Of a DNA stretch of 64,000 nt, positions 15,265 through 28,400 are shown piece by piece. Each line of letters opens with the position of its first letter. Positions within the stretch are counted from its first letter, which is position 1. A program made the translations under genes and the position numbers. Location of the stretch: positions 2,308,055 through 2,372,054 of the forward strand of contig VWZF01002844.1 in assembly GCA_013396755.1 (NCBI GenBank). The letters are read 5' to 3'. Source of the stretch: Sclerurus mexicanus (taxonomy: Eukaryota > Chordata > Aves > Passeriformes > Furnariidae). The notes beneath the pieces are model-generated. The model did no database searches and was not told the DNA's origin. It saw only the letters and a list, made by a program, of their open reading frames with translations.

Positions 15265-18051
15265 AACATTACTCAAAATATTTTAATGTACATGCTGTAG
15301 CCACATTAACGAAGGGGAAAAAAACATCTTAAGGAGATTAAAGATGTTAAAGGATGTGATGTCATCATGCCAGAAGCTGTATATTTCAAAGTGACTGAAG
15401 CCAGTAGCATCAAAATGCTCTTTTTCTGGCATATGAAAACCAGAACAAGAGGCACAGAAAGGGAATAGCAAACATGTATTTAACTGGTAGATTAGGCTGT
15501 ACTGATCCATCAGGTAAAGAAGCAGTTTTGTGGGGCTTTTAAACAGGTGTAAATTTGGTATAAATTGTACTTCAATATACCTATTGGGCTGGAACAGCTG
15601 TACTATGTTGGGTAGATATTTAAGATATTTACAGAGAATGTAAATAAAATTCTAACATGTCAGTAAGTACAAAACCCCTACCAGATGTGGTGTTAGAGTA
15701 ACACAGCAGTTAACATCAGCCACAGGTGAGTGCAGTAGCTGCCCCTGTTACAAGGTGCAAGTTGCAAATGCAGCAGCCTGTGACTGCCCTGCCTATGCTT
15801 GCAGTGGTACACTGCCACGAGCCCACACCCAGCTCACCTCAGGGAGAGAAAGGCTACCAGACCCCTGCCAAAAGCAGCCTCTCTGCCCTCCCCCATGGGT
15901 CTCAAGCCCTTAAAGAAAATAAGGACAAGATTCAGCTGATGGACCAATACTCCCCAATGCTATGGGCTGCATACAGCTCTCAGCGACTTTCCAAACCACT
16001 TGTTATAGTCGGTGGAAATTTTGATAATGGAGATTTAGCCCAGTCTACAGCAGATACCTAAGTGTAGTTTCCTTCTAGACCAACAATAACAGGAGTTTAG
16101 ACATGGGCCATGTGTGGACATCTACTATCCAGTGATCCCTTTGCTAGTGTTGCTGGCAAAGTTCCATTCCTTAGTCACTGATAGATTTATCTCCCTCACC
16201 AGGCTCAAAAGTGTCAACAGAAGGGGGACAGCTGCTTGCCCAGAGATGAGTGCTTACTCTGAGCAGTTGTACTCAGTTTAGCAAAACCATTTCTCTACCA
16301 TCCACTCAAACCACCCTCTTCTCAGTGGGTTTCTCACCAATTTTCCCACAGGCTGTCAATCCTACATGCCATTAGGGCTCCTCAGTCAGGACTGAGGACA
16401 ACTAAAAAGTCAGAGCTGTGCCCATGGTAACACCGAATGCCACTGGAGAATCCAGCTCCCATGCCATAGATGCTGAACAGCCTCTGCTATTCCATACTTT
16501 GGAAAAGCCAGTGATATAAGGGAGGATAAAAGCAACACAAGGAAAGTTACATGACAGAAAAATACAGCAAAAAATGAAAGCTAGTATCTTCCCTGTGGGA
16601 GAATACTAAAAAATCCTCTCAGGGGGAAGGAGAGAAGCCTGGAAAGAAACTGGAAGCAGTGGGATGGAGAAAGCTAAGAGGGGTGTGCAAGACACAGATC
16701 CTGAGGTTGCAGTGTGACAGAGCATAGAAACCTCAGTGCCATCCCACCCTGAATATCACAACAGCCTGAGTGGACCAGACGTTTATATTCAACTCAGAGC
16801 CAGACAACTACTCTGCAGTGAGCAGAAAATGAACCAGCACAACCAGGCTCCCAGCAGGACCTGAGCAAATGTGGCCTGCCTTCTCCCTAACTAATGGAAA
16901 CATGGCAGCATGGCAACTACTTGGGAGAAAGGATGGCAGTATATAGGAAAAGGAGCTAAAGTAGGCACCTGTTCTTAAAAGAAAGGAAAAGGAAGAAAAC
17001 ATAGGCCTTGTGACTGGAATGACTTCACAACATGGGATTTCTCCCCTGCTTTGCAGAAACCCTGGTGTGGGAGAAAGCTGGCGAGCAGGCAGGGACAGCC
17101 TGCCCTGCCAGCCCACACGGTCTCTCAGTAGCCTCCCTCCAGGACTGCCTGCTTGGTGACAGGGAATTCCCTCAACATCATACCTACAGGAACTGCAGGC
17201 ACCAGGGCCCTCTTTTCCCAGGTTTGGTGAAGCCATACTACCCCAGCTGCTTTCCACCAGTGAGCTTTTGGGGACTTCCAAAGTGAGGGTTTTACCAGTG
17301 GGAATGGAACTGGGCTAAGAAAAACAAAAGGGGGGATCTCCTACTCTGTCCCCCTAGTGAAGCAATTGCAGAGAAGCAAAGGCTGTCACAGACCGTACCA
17401 GAAAGGACATGAACGAGCACTGCTACTCTGTCAGCATGGTCCTTTGTGCAGAGCCCAGCTCAACAGCAAGAATCAGACTAAAGCATCCAGACACATGGCT
17501 ATTTGATAATGTGCAGGGCTACACTACAATGCCAGGGATGTGATGCTGCTTAGCTGTCACCCAACTGTTCACACAGGCTCTACACCATGAAAGAGCAAAG
17601 ATTTTGAGATTCTGTCCACGCGCTTAATCAGCTACTAAGGTAGCAAAGTGCAGCAGGTACCCTGCAAATATTTTTAAGCCCTTAAAAAAGGAAAAACCCA
17701 GGCCCATCTACTTCAAGTACAATGCCTTCTTGATGCACAATGCATGGGAAGAGAAAACATGTCAAGACCTACAAGTACCAAACAAAACAGACATTCTGAG
17801 CATGACTTGTAAGAAACCCACTCCCAGTACAAAAAAGTACTCAAGTGCCAGACCAAATATCCTCCTAAGAAGAAGATGACAGTGTTCTATTTACAAGGAA
17901 ATACTGTTTCAGTTAAAATTGCTAAAAACCATTCTCTTGAGTTCATATAAAAATAATCATGTCTATATATGCACACATGTATTTACATACATTTATGGCT
18001 TTCAGTGCTCCAACTTTTTTCTCCAATAAATGAGGAAATATAAATACTTTG
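15265..18051 (-). other. CNGA3: CNGA3 3'UTR (proposed extent)
   Basis: This is noncoding sequence following the CNGA3 stop codon on the - strand. Reading down from 18051 I find no AATAAA on the - strand in this stretch. The first plausible hexamer is ATTAAA at 15281-15286 (complement of TTTAAT), followed within about 30 bases by a T/G-rich segment like a downstream element. That would give a 3'UTR of about 2.8 kb. The extent is an inference, and an unlisted variant hexamer could end it earlier. Confidence 0.35.
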
Positions 18052-19460
18052 TTACTGCTTTTTCTCCTCTTCAGGTTTTTCAGCCTCTCCTTCTGCAACT
18101 GATAAGCTGCCACTACCATATTTTTTCACTCGGGTTTCTACTCTGGCAAGTCTCTGCTTCACCTTTTGTTGAGATGAAGTGTATTCTGCCAGGAGCCTCG
18201 CAAACCTAGTCTGCAGCACATCCAGAGATGTTTCAAGTTTTCCTATTTTTTCTTCCAAGTCTTTTGGGTCAGCTCCTGCTTTTGCTGCCTCTTCATCTAT
18301 TAAATTGTCTTTCATCAGAATTTGACGCCCTTTCTCTTCCAGAGCCTTTTTGGCTTCTGGGTACTCTGTGAGAGCTTCCATTAAATCATCCTTAGACAAG
18401 CAGAACAAATCAGAATAGCCAATACTCCTAATGTTGGCTGTCCTCCTGTTGCCAGATTTGCTACCTTTGATGTTTAGGATGCTGATTTCACCAAAGTAGC
18501 TGCCATCGCTTAGGACTACAAATTGAGTTATGCCATCGTCTGCCACCACAGCCAATTTTCCCTCTTTAATAATGTACATTTCTCTTCCAATATCTCCTTT
18601 CTTGCAAATGTAGTCCCCAGGACTGAAGACTGTAGGTTTCAGTTTCAGCACCAGCTCAATGAGAAGTCCAGCTTCACAATCCTGGAATATACGGACTTTC
18701 TTCAGTGTGTCCAAATGGACATTGATGGCAATTTCAGCCTTCAACTTGTCAGGCAGATTTTTGAGAACTTCCTTCTCATCCACTGTTTTCTTGTTGGTCC
18801 AGAGGTAATCAAACCACTTAATAACCCTGGCTTCCAAATCCTTAGTCACTTTTCGGAATTGCATGTACTGCTTAATGGAATCCACTTTGGCCTGGAACTC
18901 TGCCCTGGAAGCATTCATGTTGGAAATCATGGAGCCGACGTTACCAACAATGGTAGCAAAAATCAGCACACCCACCAGGAAGTCAATGACCACAAAGAGA
19001 TACTCTTCATCTTTCACCGGGGGAGGTGTTTCTCCAATGGTTGTCAGCGTGAGCGTTGACCAGTACAGACTGTAAATGTACTTCCTAGACAGGCGTGCGT
19101 ACTCTGGAACGGACACGTTGGGATAGACCCAAGAGTCGGTTCCAAATCCAATGACCTTTGAAATTGCAAAGTATATACACGCGTTCCAGTGGATGATGAT
19201 AAGGATGTATAACACAAGATTTCCAATACGAAATATGTTTGGATAATTTGTCCTGGTTTCAGTACGGTCAAAAAACTCAAAGAGCCGAGCAATTCTCAGC
19301 AAGCGGTTAAATCGTAGCTCAGGGTAGTTCAAACCAAACTTCAAATAAGCCAGGTCTGTTGGCATAAGAGACAGCACGTCCAGTTTGAACTGCAATGTTT
19401 TGGTATAATGTTCTCGTAATTTCTTTTCATCCTTAACTAGCAAGCCTTGTTCAAGGAAGC
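18052..19460 (-). CDS. CNGA3: CNGA3 last coding exon: S3-S6, pore, C-linker, CNBD, leucine zipper
   Basis: The acceptor (TATCCTCTGAAG on the - strand) precedes GC, which completes a Gly codon. Then FLEQGLLVKDEK follows, and the reading frame stays open through 468 codons to TAA at 18052-18054. It encodes residues 256-723: S3, S4, S5, the pore with TIGETPPP, S6 (FLVGVLIFATIVGNVGSMI), the C-linker, the complete cGMP-binding domain and the C-terminal coiled coil ending EEKKQ. A single large 3' exon of this kind is typical of CNGA genes. A stretch starting at the TTG codon at 19443 must not be read as a start. Confidence 0.98.
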
Positions 19461-22400
19461 CTTCAGAGGATAAAAATACAGATTTTACTGGTTAGAATAA
19501 AAATACCATCAACAGTACTGAGTGACTTACATTTCAACTAACTGAGAATGTTAAAATTTGTACTGTAATGTATACAGACATTGATACATTGAGGTAATTT
19601 AATTGCAAATTTAATATTTCAATGAAGTTTCAAAGCTGATATATAATGATTAAGAACAATGACTCTATTATTACCACAGTGCACCCTGAAGTTTTCCACT
19701 ATTCTGGGACAGCTGTGTCTTTTTCCTTTAAGTATCTTTGCAAAAGGAGAGGGGAGATTCAAATGTCTCATTTTTTATGAATCATTGGCATGAGTCATAA
19801 GTAAAGTTAAGCAAGTGTTAAGCAATTGTTTATAAAAACAGAGAGGAATATTTTTAAATAAATACCAAGAATAAGCAAGTATAATGGATTGTTGGAAACT
19901 TTTACCAAACAATATCAATACCCTTGAGATAAAGAAATCCAGTTCCCCCCTCCCTGAGCCATGCTTTCCCTCTTGTGTCCATTGTTAAAACTGATAGGAC
20001 TTTCTTTGGTTTGCACTTTTAATGTTTCTGGTAAGAGAGCAACTGGGCAGAATTTGGCACATCGATATTCATTCAAAATACTTTGGAAATATTAGATTTT
20101 AAAAAATTACAAGAATATATAAACTGCAGAGAGACCTTTACTGCAGACAGTACAGCCACAGTGCTCTTTAGTACCTCTGAAAGCTCAAGACCGAAAATGT
20201 TCCGCAAGGAACGGCCTATGCACTGCAAAATACCTGCTGCAATTTCAAGTGGAGATACCCAACTGTCTGCCCACTGGGCCACTCAGGAGAAAAATCAGCG
20301 AAGAAAAAAACAAAACATTCACTGTATATGAGGGATTATCACAGTTTACGAATCCCTTGGCAATCTACAAGCAATCCACAGCTTCCTCAGGGAAGCATCT
20401 GCTGAGGAAGACCAAGCCACATTTCTTTGTGCCCTACACAGCACGGCTATATTTCTGGAATGTGTGGTGTATCTGTAGAGATGCCTCATGTATATTGTGT
20501 GTATCTGGCCTCGGATACCTGCAAACTGATGACATCTACAAATGGAAGTAGTTCCTGTGTCATGAGTGTCTTAACCTCCCAAAAAACAGCTGGAAAAGCA
20601 GGTCAAATATGCCCTTATTAGCAGTTATGCAACTAAACAGAAAAGCTGACCAGGCAGATGAATTTCTGACTCACAATTATAAAAAATCACTTTAAAAACA
20701 CCTTCTTCCTGAAGGGAGATAAAACCCCTCAGCTCTTTCTGTCCCCTCACAGAACTGATGTCTTGTAGTAAAACCTTTTGAAAGCATCAAAACATAGGGT
20801 ATGCTAAAACGACCAGCTGCTGAGATGTGAATCTTTTCTGTTTCACAGCGCACAGTCACCAAATAGGTGAAGTCCAGTGAACTGGCCCTGCAGCTAGACA
20901 GAAATGCCCCACAGAGAAGCTGATGTGGATCAGAGTAGTCACGGGGCTACCTAGATCCCAGTTCAAAGCCAAGCTCTGCTCTCAGACAGCAGAAGTCAAA
21001 CTCTTCCCCGAAGGCTTGCAGGACTTCTGGCCCCAGGGCAGATGGACCTTGCAGGCTTACAGGAAAAGGCAGCATGCAAAGGCAGAGCCAGCAGGGGTTG
21101 TTATGGGATGTTATGGGTAAATAACTAAATAAAAATAGATAAATAGGTAAGGTGTTAAAGATTTAGAAGGACTCTCCTTTTAATGTTCAATGTGGTTTTG
21201 GACCCTTTCAAGGGACGTTTTGAGGCTGTGGCTATACCAGTCAATAGAGCAAGACAGGAAATGTTTTCTGGCCCTAAGACCAGCTTGTACTCACACATAA
21301 GTTTTTCCAGGACCCTCCAAAAACAACACCATGAACAACACCCACCGCCTGCTGTCCTAGCTGTGCCCAGGCACTGCCTGAATGCTAGCTGGCATGGACT
21401 GAAGTGCAAGCATCAAAGTCCATCAAGGACTGTTCCAGCAATGTAATGGTATAGATCACTGTATGTCATTGCTTAGGCCTATATTATGACCTCATTTAGC
21501 TAAAAACAGATATCCCCATAAGGTTAGAATTTGTATCAGATGGGCATGCTCAAATATTAAATCTCAACTTGTCAGGATTACAGAAACAGGAAAGGGAAGC
21601 TGAAGAGAACCACTTCACACATGACATGACATGACGTGACACAGTCCTTGCAGATCCTTTAGGTTCACACTTCCTTCAGGAAGGTGGGGCCTAAGCAGAG
21701 GAGCCTGGGTTAACCCTATCCCAGCACCAGGCAGTGGGAGACCCAGCCTGGACCTCGCAGACAGTGGGTGACAGAGGGGCCTCACTGCTGGTTCCAGGCA
21801 GAAGACCACAGACTGAAGGCTGAGATTGGTGCCAGGTCTTGCACTGACCAGGACGCTGCACAACTTGGTTAAGAAAACAGCACTTGAGGGGTGCAGTTCC
21901 TTTCTTGCCCAAAGTGCCCTATTGTCCCTTCCTGCACAGCCTTTTGCAGTGGCTATTTGGCATGCCTATTCAGCACTGATAGAACTGAATTTAGAGACAA
22001 GTGAAGAGCAAGCGTTGGAATGCCCAGCCTTAAAAAAATATCCAAACTGATCAGACACTTCTTTCCAAAGCCTTCACTGTTGGGCTCTGCCAGAGAGCAT
22101 ATTACACTAGTCAGATCTCACAGGGAAACTTCTGTTTCCAGTCTTTATATACATGCAGTATTTGAAAACATCATCAAATCCCAGAAAGACTGACCTGTTC
22201 TGAATCTGACGAACATGTCAAAAACGTAGACGATATCAGAGCAATAATCCAAGAACAGCCATAATGTAAGATGGTCCATTTGTAGCTCATCAAAGCAGGC
22301 TCTAAAGAAACAAAGATTTAAAAAAAAAAATAAATAAAATTCTGCCAGCTGCATAAGCAGAGTATTTGCAGTATGTGTCCTAGCAGCATGTTAGTGCACA

Positions 22401-25400
22401 CTGTTGGAACTGAAAAATTACAGGCAGCATATCTCCATGCCTACAGCCAAGTCTGAACAGACACTAGGATCTTTCAGAATTCCAAGTGATCAGGCCAGGA
22501 ATAAAACTGAAACATATACATGCCACACAAAGGCACTTATGGAGGATTAAACATATCCCTACAATTAAGAACGCATCAGATTTCATGGGCTACACATTTC
22601 CATTAAGACGATTCCCAAATAGATTTGTTTCTGAGTGACAAGCTGTCCTCATCTCTCATCTGACACAGCCTGAGAGAACCATTTCCACAGCCCTCCATCC
22701 CTTCGACTCAAACTGATTTCCACATTCTACAAGGGAAAATAAATGCTCGAGTTAAACCTTCCTGCCCTTCCAGTATCTATAGAGATGCATTATAACAATG
22801 TGAGACGCCCCAGCACTGCCCACAGCCCTCCCTTCAGTCCTCCCCCGTGTGATGAGAATCCCTCATCCCTGGCAGTGGCCGCCTGCCACCAGGTGGCATG
22901 CAAAGGGCACCCCAGCGCTCCTGAGGACTCTCACTGCAAGTTACAACCACCTGCTCTTGGACCAAAATATAAAAAAAGAAACCCTGGCCATCAGTTCCCA
23001 GTGACACGCATATCATATATCCCTAAGGGTATATGAACTGTGAATCTCCTAGGTAAGCCACCCAAAAGATACCGCAGGGAGATAAATGGGTGATTTACAC
23101 AGGAAACGTAACTATTGAAATACAAAAGTGTTATTTACTGAAATCCATACCTGCACACTAGCATGCACCAGTTATAGAACACAGGTGCAGCAATTATGGT
23201 CAGCCAATTGTAGTACAGATTGCTTGAAGGATCCATCACAAATACCTCTTTTTTTGGCCTGGAAATGAAAATATGCAGGTTTACACTAGAAATGTAAGCA
23301 AGCAACCTGCTGGATCTCCCTCTTCTGGAGGCTGCTCTTCTCACAATTAACTCACAGCTGCCTGAGAAGAGAAAGTATCCATGCAGGCAGCCCAGAGCAG
23401 ATATCAAGCATTAGCTTAATCCCATATGACAAGATCTATTTCTTTGACCCAACTTTGGAAAAAGTAAGAGTGGGAATAAAAACCAGACATTCACATCACC
23501 CAGACTGAAACACTTTCAGACTTTCTGTAAAAGCCCCCCACTGAAAAAAAAGTTAATTGTTAAATGTTTCTTATTATAATCCAGTTAGAAAGTTATGTTC
23601 CATTGCTAGAGAAAGAGCCTTCCTTTGCAGATCAACTTTTTTATTTTTGGCAAATTCTATTATGGAAATAACCATATGAACACACATTTAAACAAGTAAA
23701 ACACATATGTATTCAAATACATGTTCATAAGAGTAAGAATCTCTGTGTGCATATACACATGCAGTGTGTGTGAGTAGTGCTGAAACATTCCACACATTGA
23801 CAGTCCTGGCTGCCTGGGCCTCACAAGGAAGTGATGCTAAAGGAAGCACGCAAATCTGGAATTTAAAGATTTAAAGAGCAGCATGGCTAATGGCACATAG
23901 AGAGTGTGCTCAGAAGTGCCCCTCCCCTGCACAAGAAAGGTTGATATGGAATAGACAGCAATTAGGCACGTAATTAGAGGAAATACACAATAGTGGCTTG
24001 TAAGGTCCACAGCTGTAAAAGTTATTCCAACAGCAAAAAGTGTGATCCATGGATGTATAATATGTGGTGAATATGTGACCAGGCAATAAACTAATATGTG
24101 TGATGTTTCCTCATATCCAAGAATGCAAATCTATTAAAAAAAATTATTTCTTATTTGTGTGTATTTCTGACATTATCCTTGCTGTCAGCTGAATATCCAG
24201 ATGATGACAGTAAATAACGGGTCAGCTTTAGGGTGACAAAGCAAGAGCAAGACCTATTTCTGTCAAAAGCATTCAAATGATGTCTTTTTGTTGCAGAAAT
24301 ACATCATCCCCTAACCAACAGAAGCAAACCTGAGTGATCACTAGCAATAAACCACATCATATTAAATAACTAAATATACTAGTCGGTGAAATAACTAAAC
24401 TTATTAGCAAATCTTTAATTTTCTACATGTAAGACTTTTGGTAAGATGAACCAGAGTTTTGGTTCCTCTGCTCTGAGTTGTTATGGACATTCTGGAACAA
24501 TGAAAAGTCTGTGCAGTTCTGCAAAGCAGGCTGCTGTCCTGAAACGTCCTCATAGTAAAAAAGTGATCTTCAAATCAAGGTGACCAGAGGTAGATAGCTC
24601 AGTTCCCTTTTACTGATATAGGAAACTGTTCGTGACACAGATCTAAACACAGGTCTTCAGGATGCAACACCTTTTCCAAGCAGTTGAAACCTTTCCAAAG
24701 TGGAAAATGTATTAAAGACTTGACAGGCTAAGACTCCGCAGTCCACAGAACAATAATTGTGAAAGTGTTACAATGAAATGCCATACCATGTTTTGTAGTG
24801 CAGGGGATGTGTTACAAGCACATATTTGTTCTTTATACTTACTCTTCCTTTTTTTTGTCATCTTTTTTGTCATCTTTCTTTTCCTCTTTCTTTTCCTCTT
24901 TTTTCTCCTCTTTAACCTCTTTCTTTTCTTCCTTTTTGCTGTGCAACATAATGCAAGGCTTAGCAATATTACCAATATTGAAGCAGTGAAGGGAGAGGGT
25001 GGATGTTGAGGTACAGGAAACTAGACTAGGCTCCAGACAGAGTAGGACAGGGATCCAACTGGTAAAAATGGTTTGCAGGCTGAGAACTCTCACCCTGACA
25101 GCACGACACTATCACAACAGATAACCAGCTGGCTGATTCTTTGCATTAGTCACCCACACTTTCTTCACCTTTTCTGACATCAGTGTACCAGGATGATTTT
25201 AAGTAAATGCTTTCAGTTTGTTTCACTCTTAAGAACCCAGATATTTAAAAAGAAATCTACCAAATTATGACAGAACTTGAAAGGGCTTAACAAACTGTCA
25301 ACATTCTTTGCATAGCCAAAACCTCACTATGACTGTTTGAAGCTTTAATGGTAATTAAACAAAATGGTACTGAATTTCCTCTCGTGATTCTTTAAAACCA

Positions 25401-28400
25401 GCAAAGCTGTAATTAATTATTTACCTCTGGCTTCAGCAATTGGCTTGAAGAAGAATTTGAGACAATGTCTGAACAAAATCAGCAAATGTAGAGAAAAGAA
25501 GTATGTCTCATTTAACTACATAGTAGTAATTTTATAAATGCTTTACAGTCAACACGATTAAGCCAACCTATTTTAGTTGTACACAAGAGATAGAGATCTA
25601 CTATACCTATAAGACAGTCCATGTCTCACAGTCCACGTCTACAAGATGACTTGTGCCCTAAAAGGACTTTTTTGCTTTCCGCCAACTGTAATGGAAGGAT
25701 GGGTTGCCTGGCTCAGATCCACATGTCCATGGTTGGTCAGAGGAGCCACGCCCAAGTTGCTCTGCCTGTATTCCATTGCCACAGTATTCAAAGGCTGAGC
25801 ATTAAGCATGAAGTTCCAACCTTTTCTAAAATCAGTGGGAATTTTGCCTAGACTTTTGCCTAGACCAATTAATTAATTGCTTTCCATTCAATAAAAACAG
25901 GGATCACTTAACATGATATATTCTAACATTCCACAGTATCAAGCACTGACTCAAGCTTCAAGATTTAATGCCAAAGATGGATTTTCATACTGTCAAGAAT
26001 GTACAGCCTTTAGCTCATTAGAATGTGATAAGCCAGATATGAAGATGGATCTGACTTGCCCCCTTCTTAGGTTTGTCAGAAGAGAAGAGTTGAAGAGCCT
26101 TGAATTACATTCACTTACTCAGGTAGACCCACAAATCCTTTCCAAAACTGCAGAAAGTTAACATCTTTCTTAAGATACTGTCAATACATAATCTTAAAGC
26201 TAAATTTTTTACGTGCCTTGTTCAAGAATCATGTAAGCTGAAGAACGGCACTCATTTGCACAAGCAGAAAATGCGTTGCCTGAGATCTCCTTCTTTTTAC
26301 TTGAAATTTGTCTAGTCCTTGAAGCAGAAACTGTCCCCATTAGACAGAAGAGCCTAAAACTGCTCCTGACACTACAGTGACTGTGAATAATGCATATACA
26401 AACATAACTCCACACCCATAATGTCTGGTTTGGATGAAAGCTATGGACTCTTGCTCCCATGGGAGCTTCATGCTCTCCTCTGAATTACCAGGACAGGATC
26501 TGAGTCTCCCTTTGCACTGGTGTCAAGAAAGGACAAATTAGTTCAATGACAGCCACATCCCACAGCAAATCCAGGAAAACACCGACCAAGGTGACCAACA
26601 CCCCTGAAACTTTCAAAATTATACACTACAAGGGAGTATGACTGGAGGAGGAAAGAACCTTTGTCTTGACTGATCTTCTACTTATACATGCATCTCAAAT
26701 CAAAGAAAGAGCTTTCCATTTACCAAGGCTGATTCCTACACAGCAGTGGGAACTGCTGCTCAAGTATCTATTTCTCTGATACCGACCATCCTGGACTTTA
26801 TGGCTTCATTTTCGAATCTGGCCCTAAAACTCCTTCCTATTTAAAAAAACCTGCCAGGATTTCACTGCAGATTCCTATGCATGGTGTCAGCATTAATGTA
26901 GCTCCTCAATACTTCAAACACCTGTCATTCTTACTAGAGAAGAAAAGCTATGACTAAACAGACTTTTCAAATGGTAGGGTTGTACATTTGTGGATCTTGT
27001 TATGCAGGGAAAAGTGTTGAGATAGAGAATCAATCAAAAAGTCTTGGTGGTGGTGAATATTGGAGGGAATATTTTTGACCATTCCAACTCCCTCCTATGT
27101 TTATGTTTCATTTTAAAAATGAAAAAACACAACATCTAATGCAAATAATTATTTTTCTCTGGCCTGAGATCTCCTGCAAGCTCATCTGTCAGTTATAGGT
27201 ATCTTCCATAAGTGAGTTTCTTCAATTTATGTGGCCTCTGTGAATCTTTCTATTGTGGTAACTCCCACCTTACCACACTCGCACCTATTTGCAGTCTGGC
27301 CACGGAAGTCACTCAGAGGAAAAGGTCTGCTATAATCAAAGACTCGAAAGAATCACTAAGAGCTCCTCAAGACCTGGCACACCTAGGTCTTTAACATAAT
27401 AAAAAACTCAAATGTTAAAAAAGAAATGCATTTCTTTACAAGTGCCACTGAGTAAACTGGAATGCAGTAACTAATAAAACAGTTGCTTGTGTCTGCCCTT
27501 TCTGACTCCAGCGCAGCAGCAGCCATTCTGTGTTTCCAGTGCATTAAAAGGAGCATGCAGCATCAGACTTAGAAAGCATCTTCATCGACCCCCATAAAAA
27601 CACTGTCAGTCTTTGAATGAGTCAAATATTTGCGTTTCTCATCTGTCAAGTACTTTGCAAATCAAATGTGTTTCAGACTGTCAGGCAGGTAGACAGACAG
27701 GTGTTGTCTTCATTTAAAAATAATGAAACATTGGAAGGATGAAAGTTTTGCCCAAGGTACATGAGTCATTGTCAGAAACAGAGTAAGACAGAAGTATTTC
27801 CATTCTAATCAGTCCTTTGGGCCCTGTCTAGCAGGCTAGGCTGCAGGCTTATAGCACTTCTTTTATACCAGTCTAAATAAAACTCTCTGCATTTCTGTCA
27901 CTGTTCACTGCACACAGGTTTTCCTTTTTGATAAAAGTTGTGCAAACCAAACCAAAAAGTTGCTTTAGGAGCAGAAAGATCTCTTCTTCAGGTATGTGCA
28001 CAGAGGTTTTTTCAGCATAATTTAAAATGTACAGTTTGAATTTGCCCACAACAGAATTATTTGGAGAGAAAAAAAATGCAAGGGTTTTCTAAAAGTAACA
28101 AACAAAAGTGTTGGGTGATTTTAAATTACAGGAGCTCCTCACATTGTTCAATAAATTTCTCTCTGATGTAACACTATGAAATAGCTTGTCAATTTTATAA
28201 AATAGACTCCAAAAGACAGCTTCTGTCAGAGATTCTTTGCAATATCAGCCTTAATATGGTGCCTGTCACTCCCTCTAAAACAACATCTGCTGAACTGAAA
28301 CACACATGTTAAAAGGATGCACACATATGTGTTTTCTTGGTACCCTGACCAGTATCCACTTCTCATTTGACAACCTGGAAGATTTGGGACACTTGATTTG

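Noticed and set aside
18523..19059. 178-codon + strand ORF opposite CNGA3
   Set aside because: It is an antisense shadow of the conserved CNGA3 last exon.
24712..25009. Lys/Arg-rich and Phe/Leu-rich ORFs in several frames
   Set aside because: They are shadows of the purine-rich CNGA3 exon 5. Only the frame giving EEKK/DDKK agrees in phase with both neighbouring exons.
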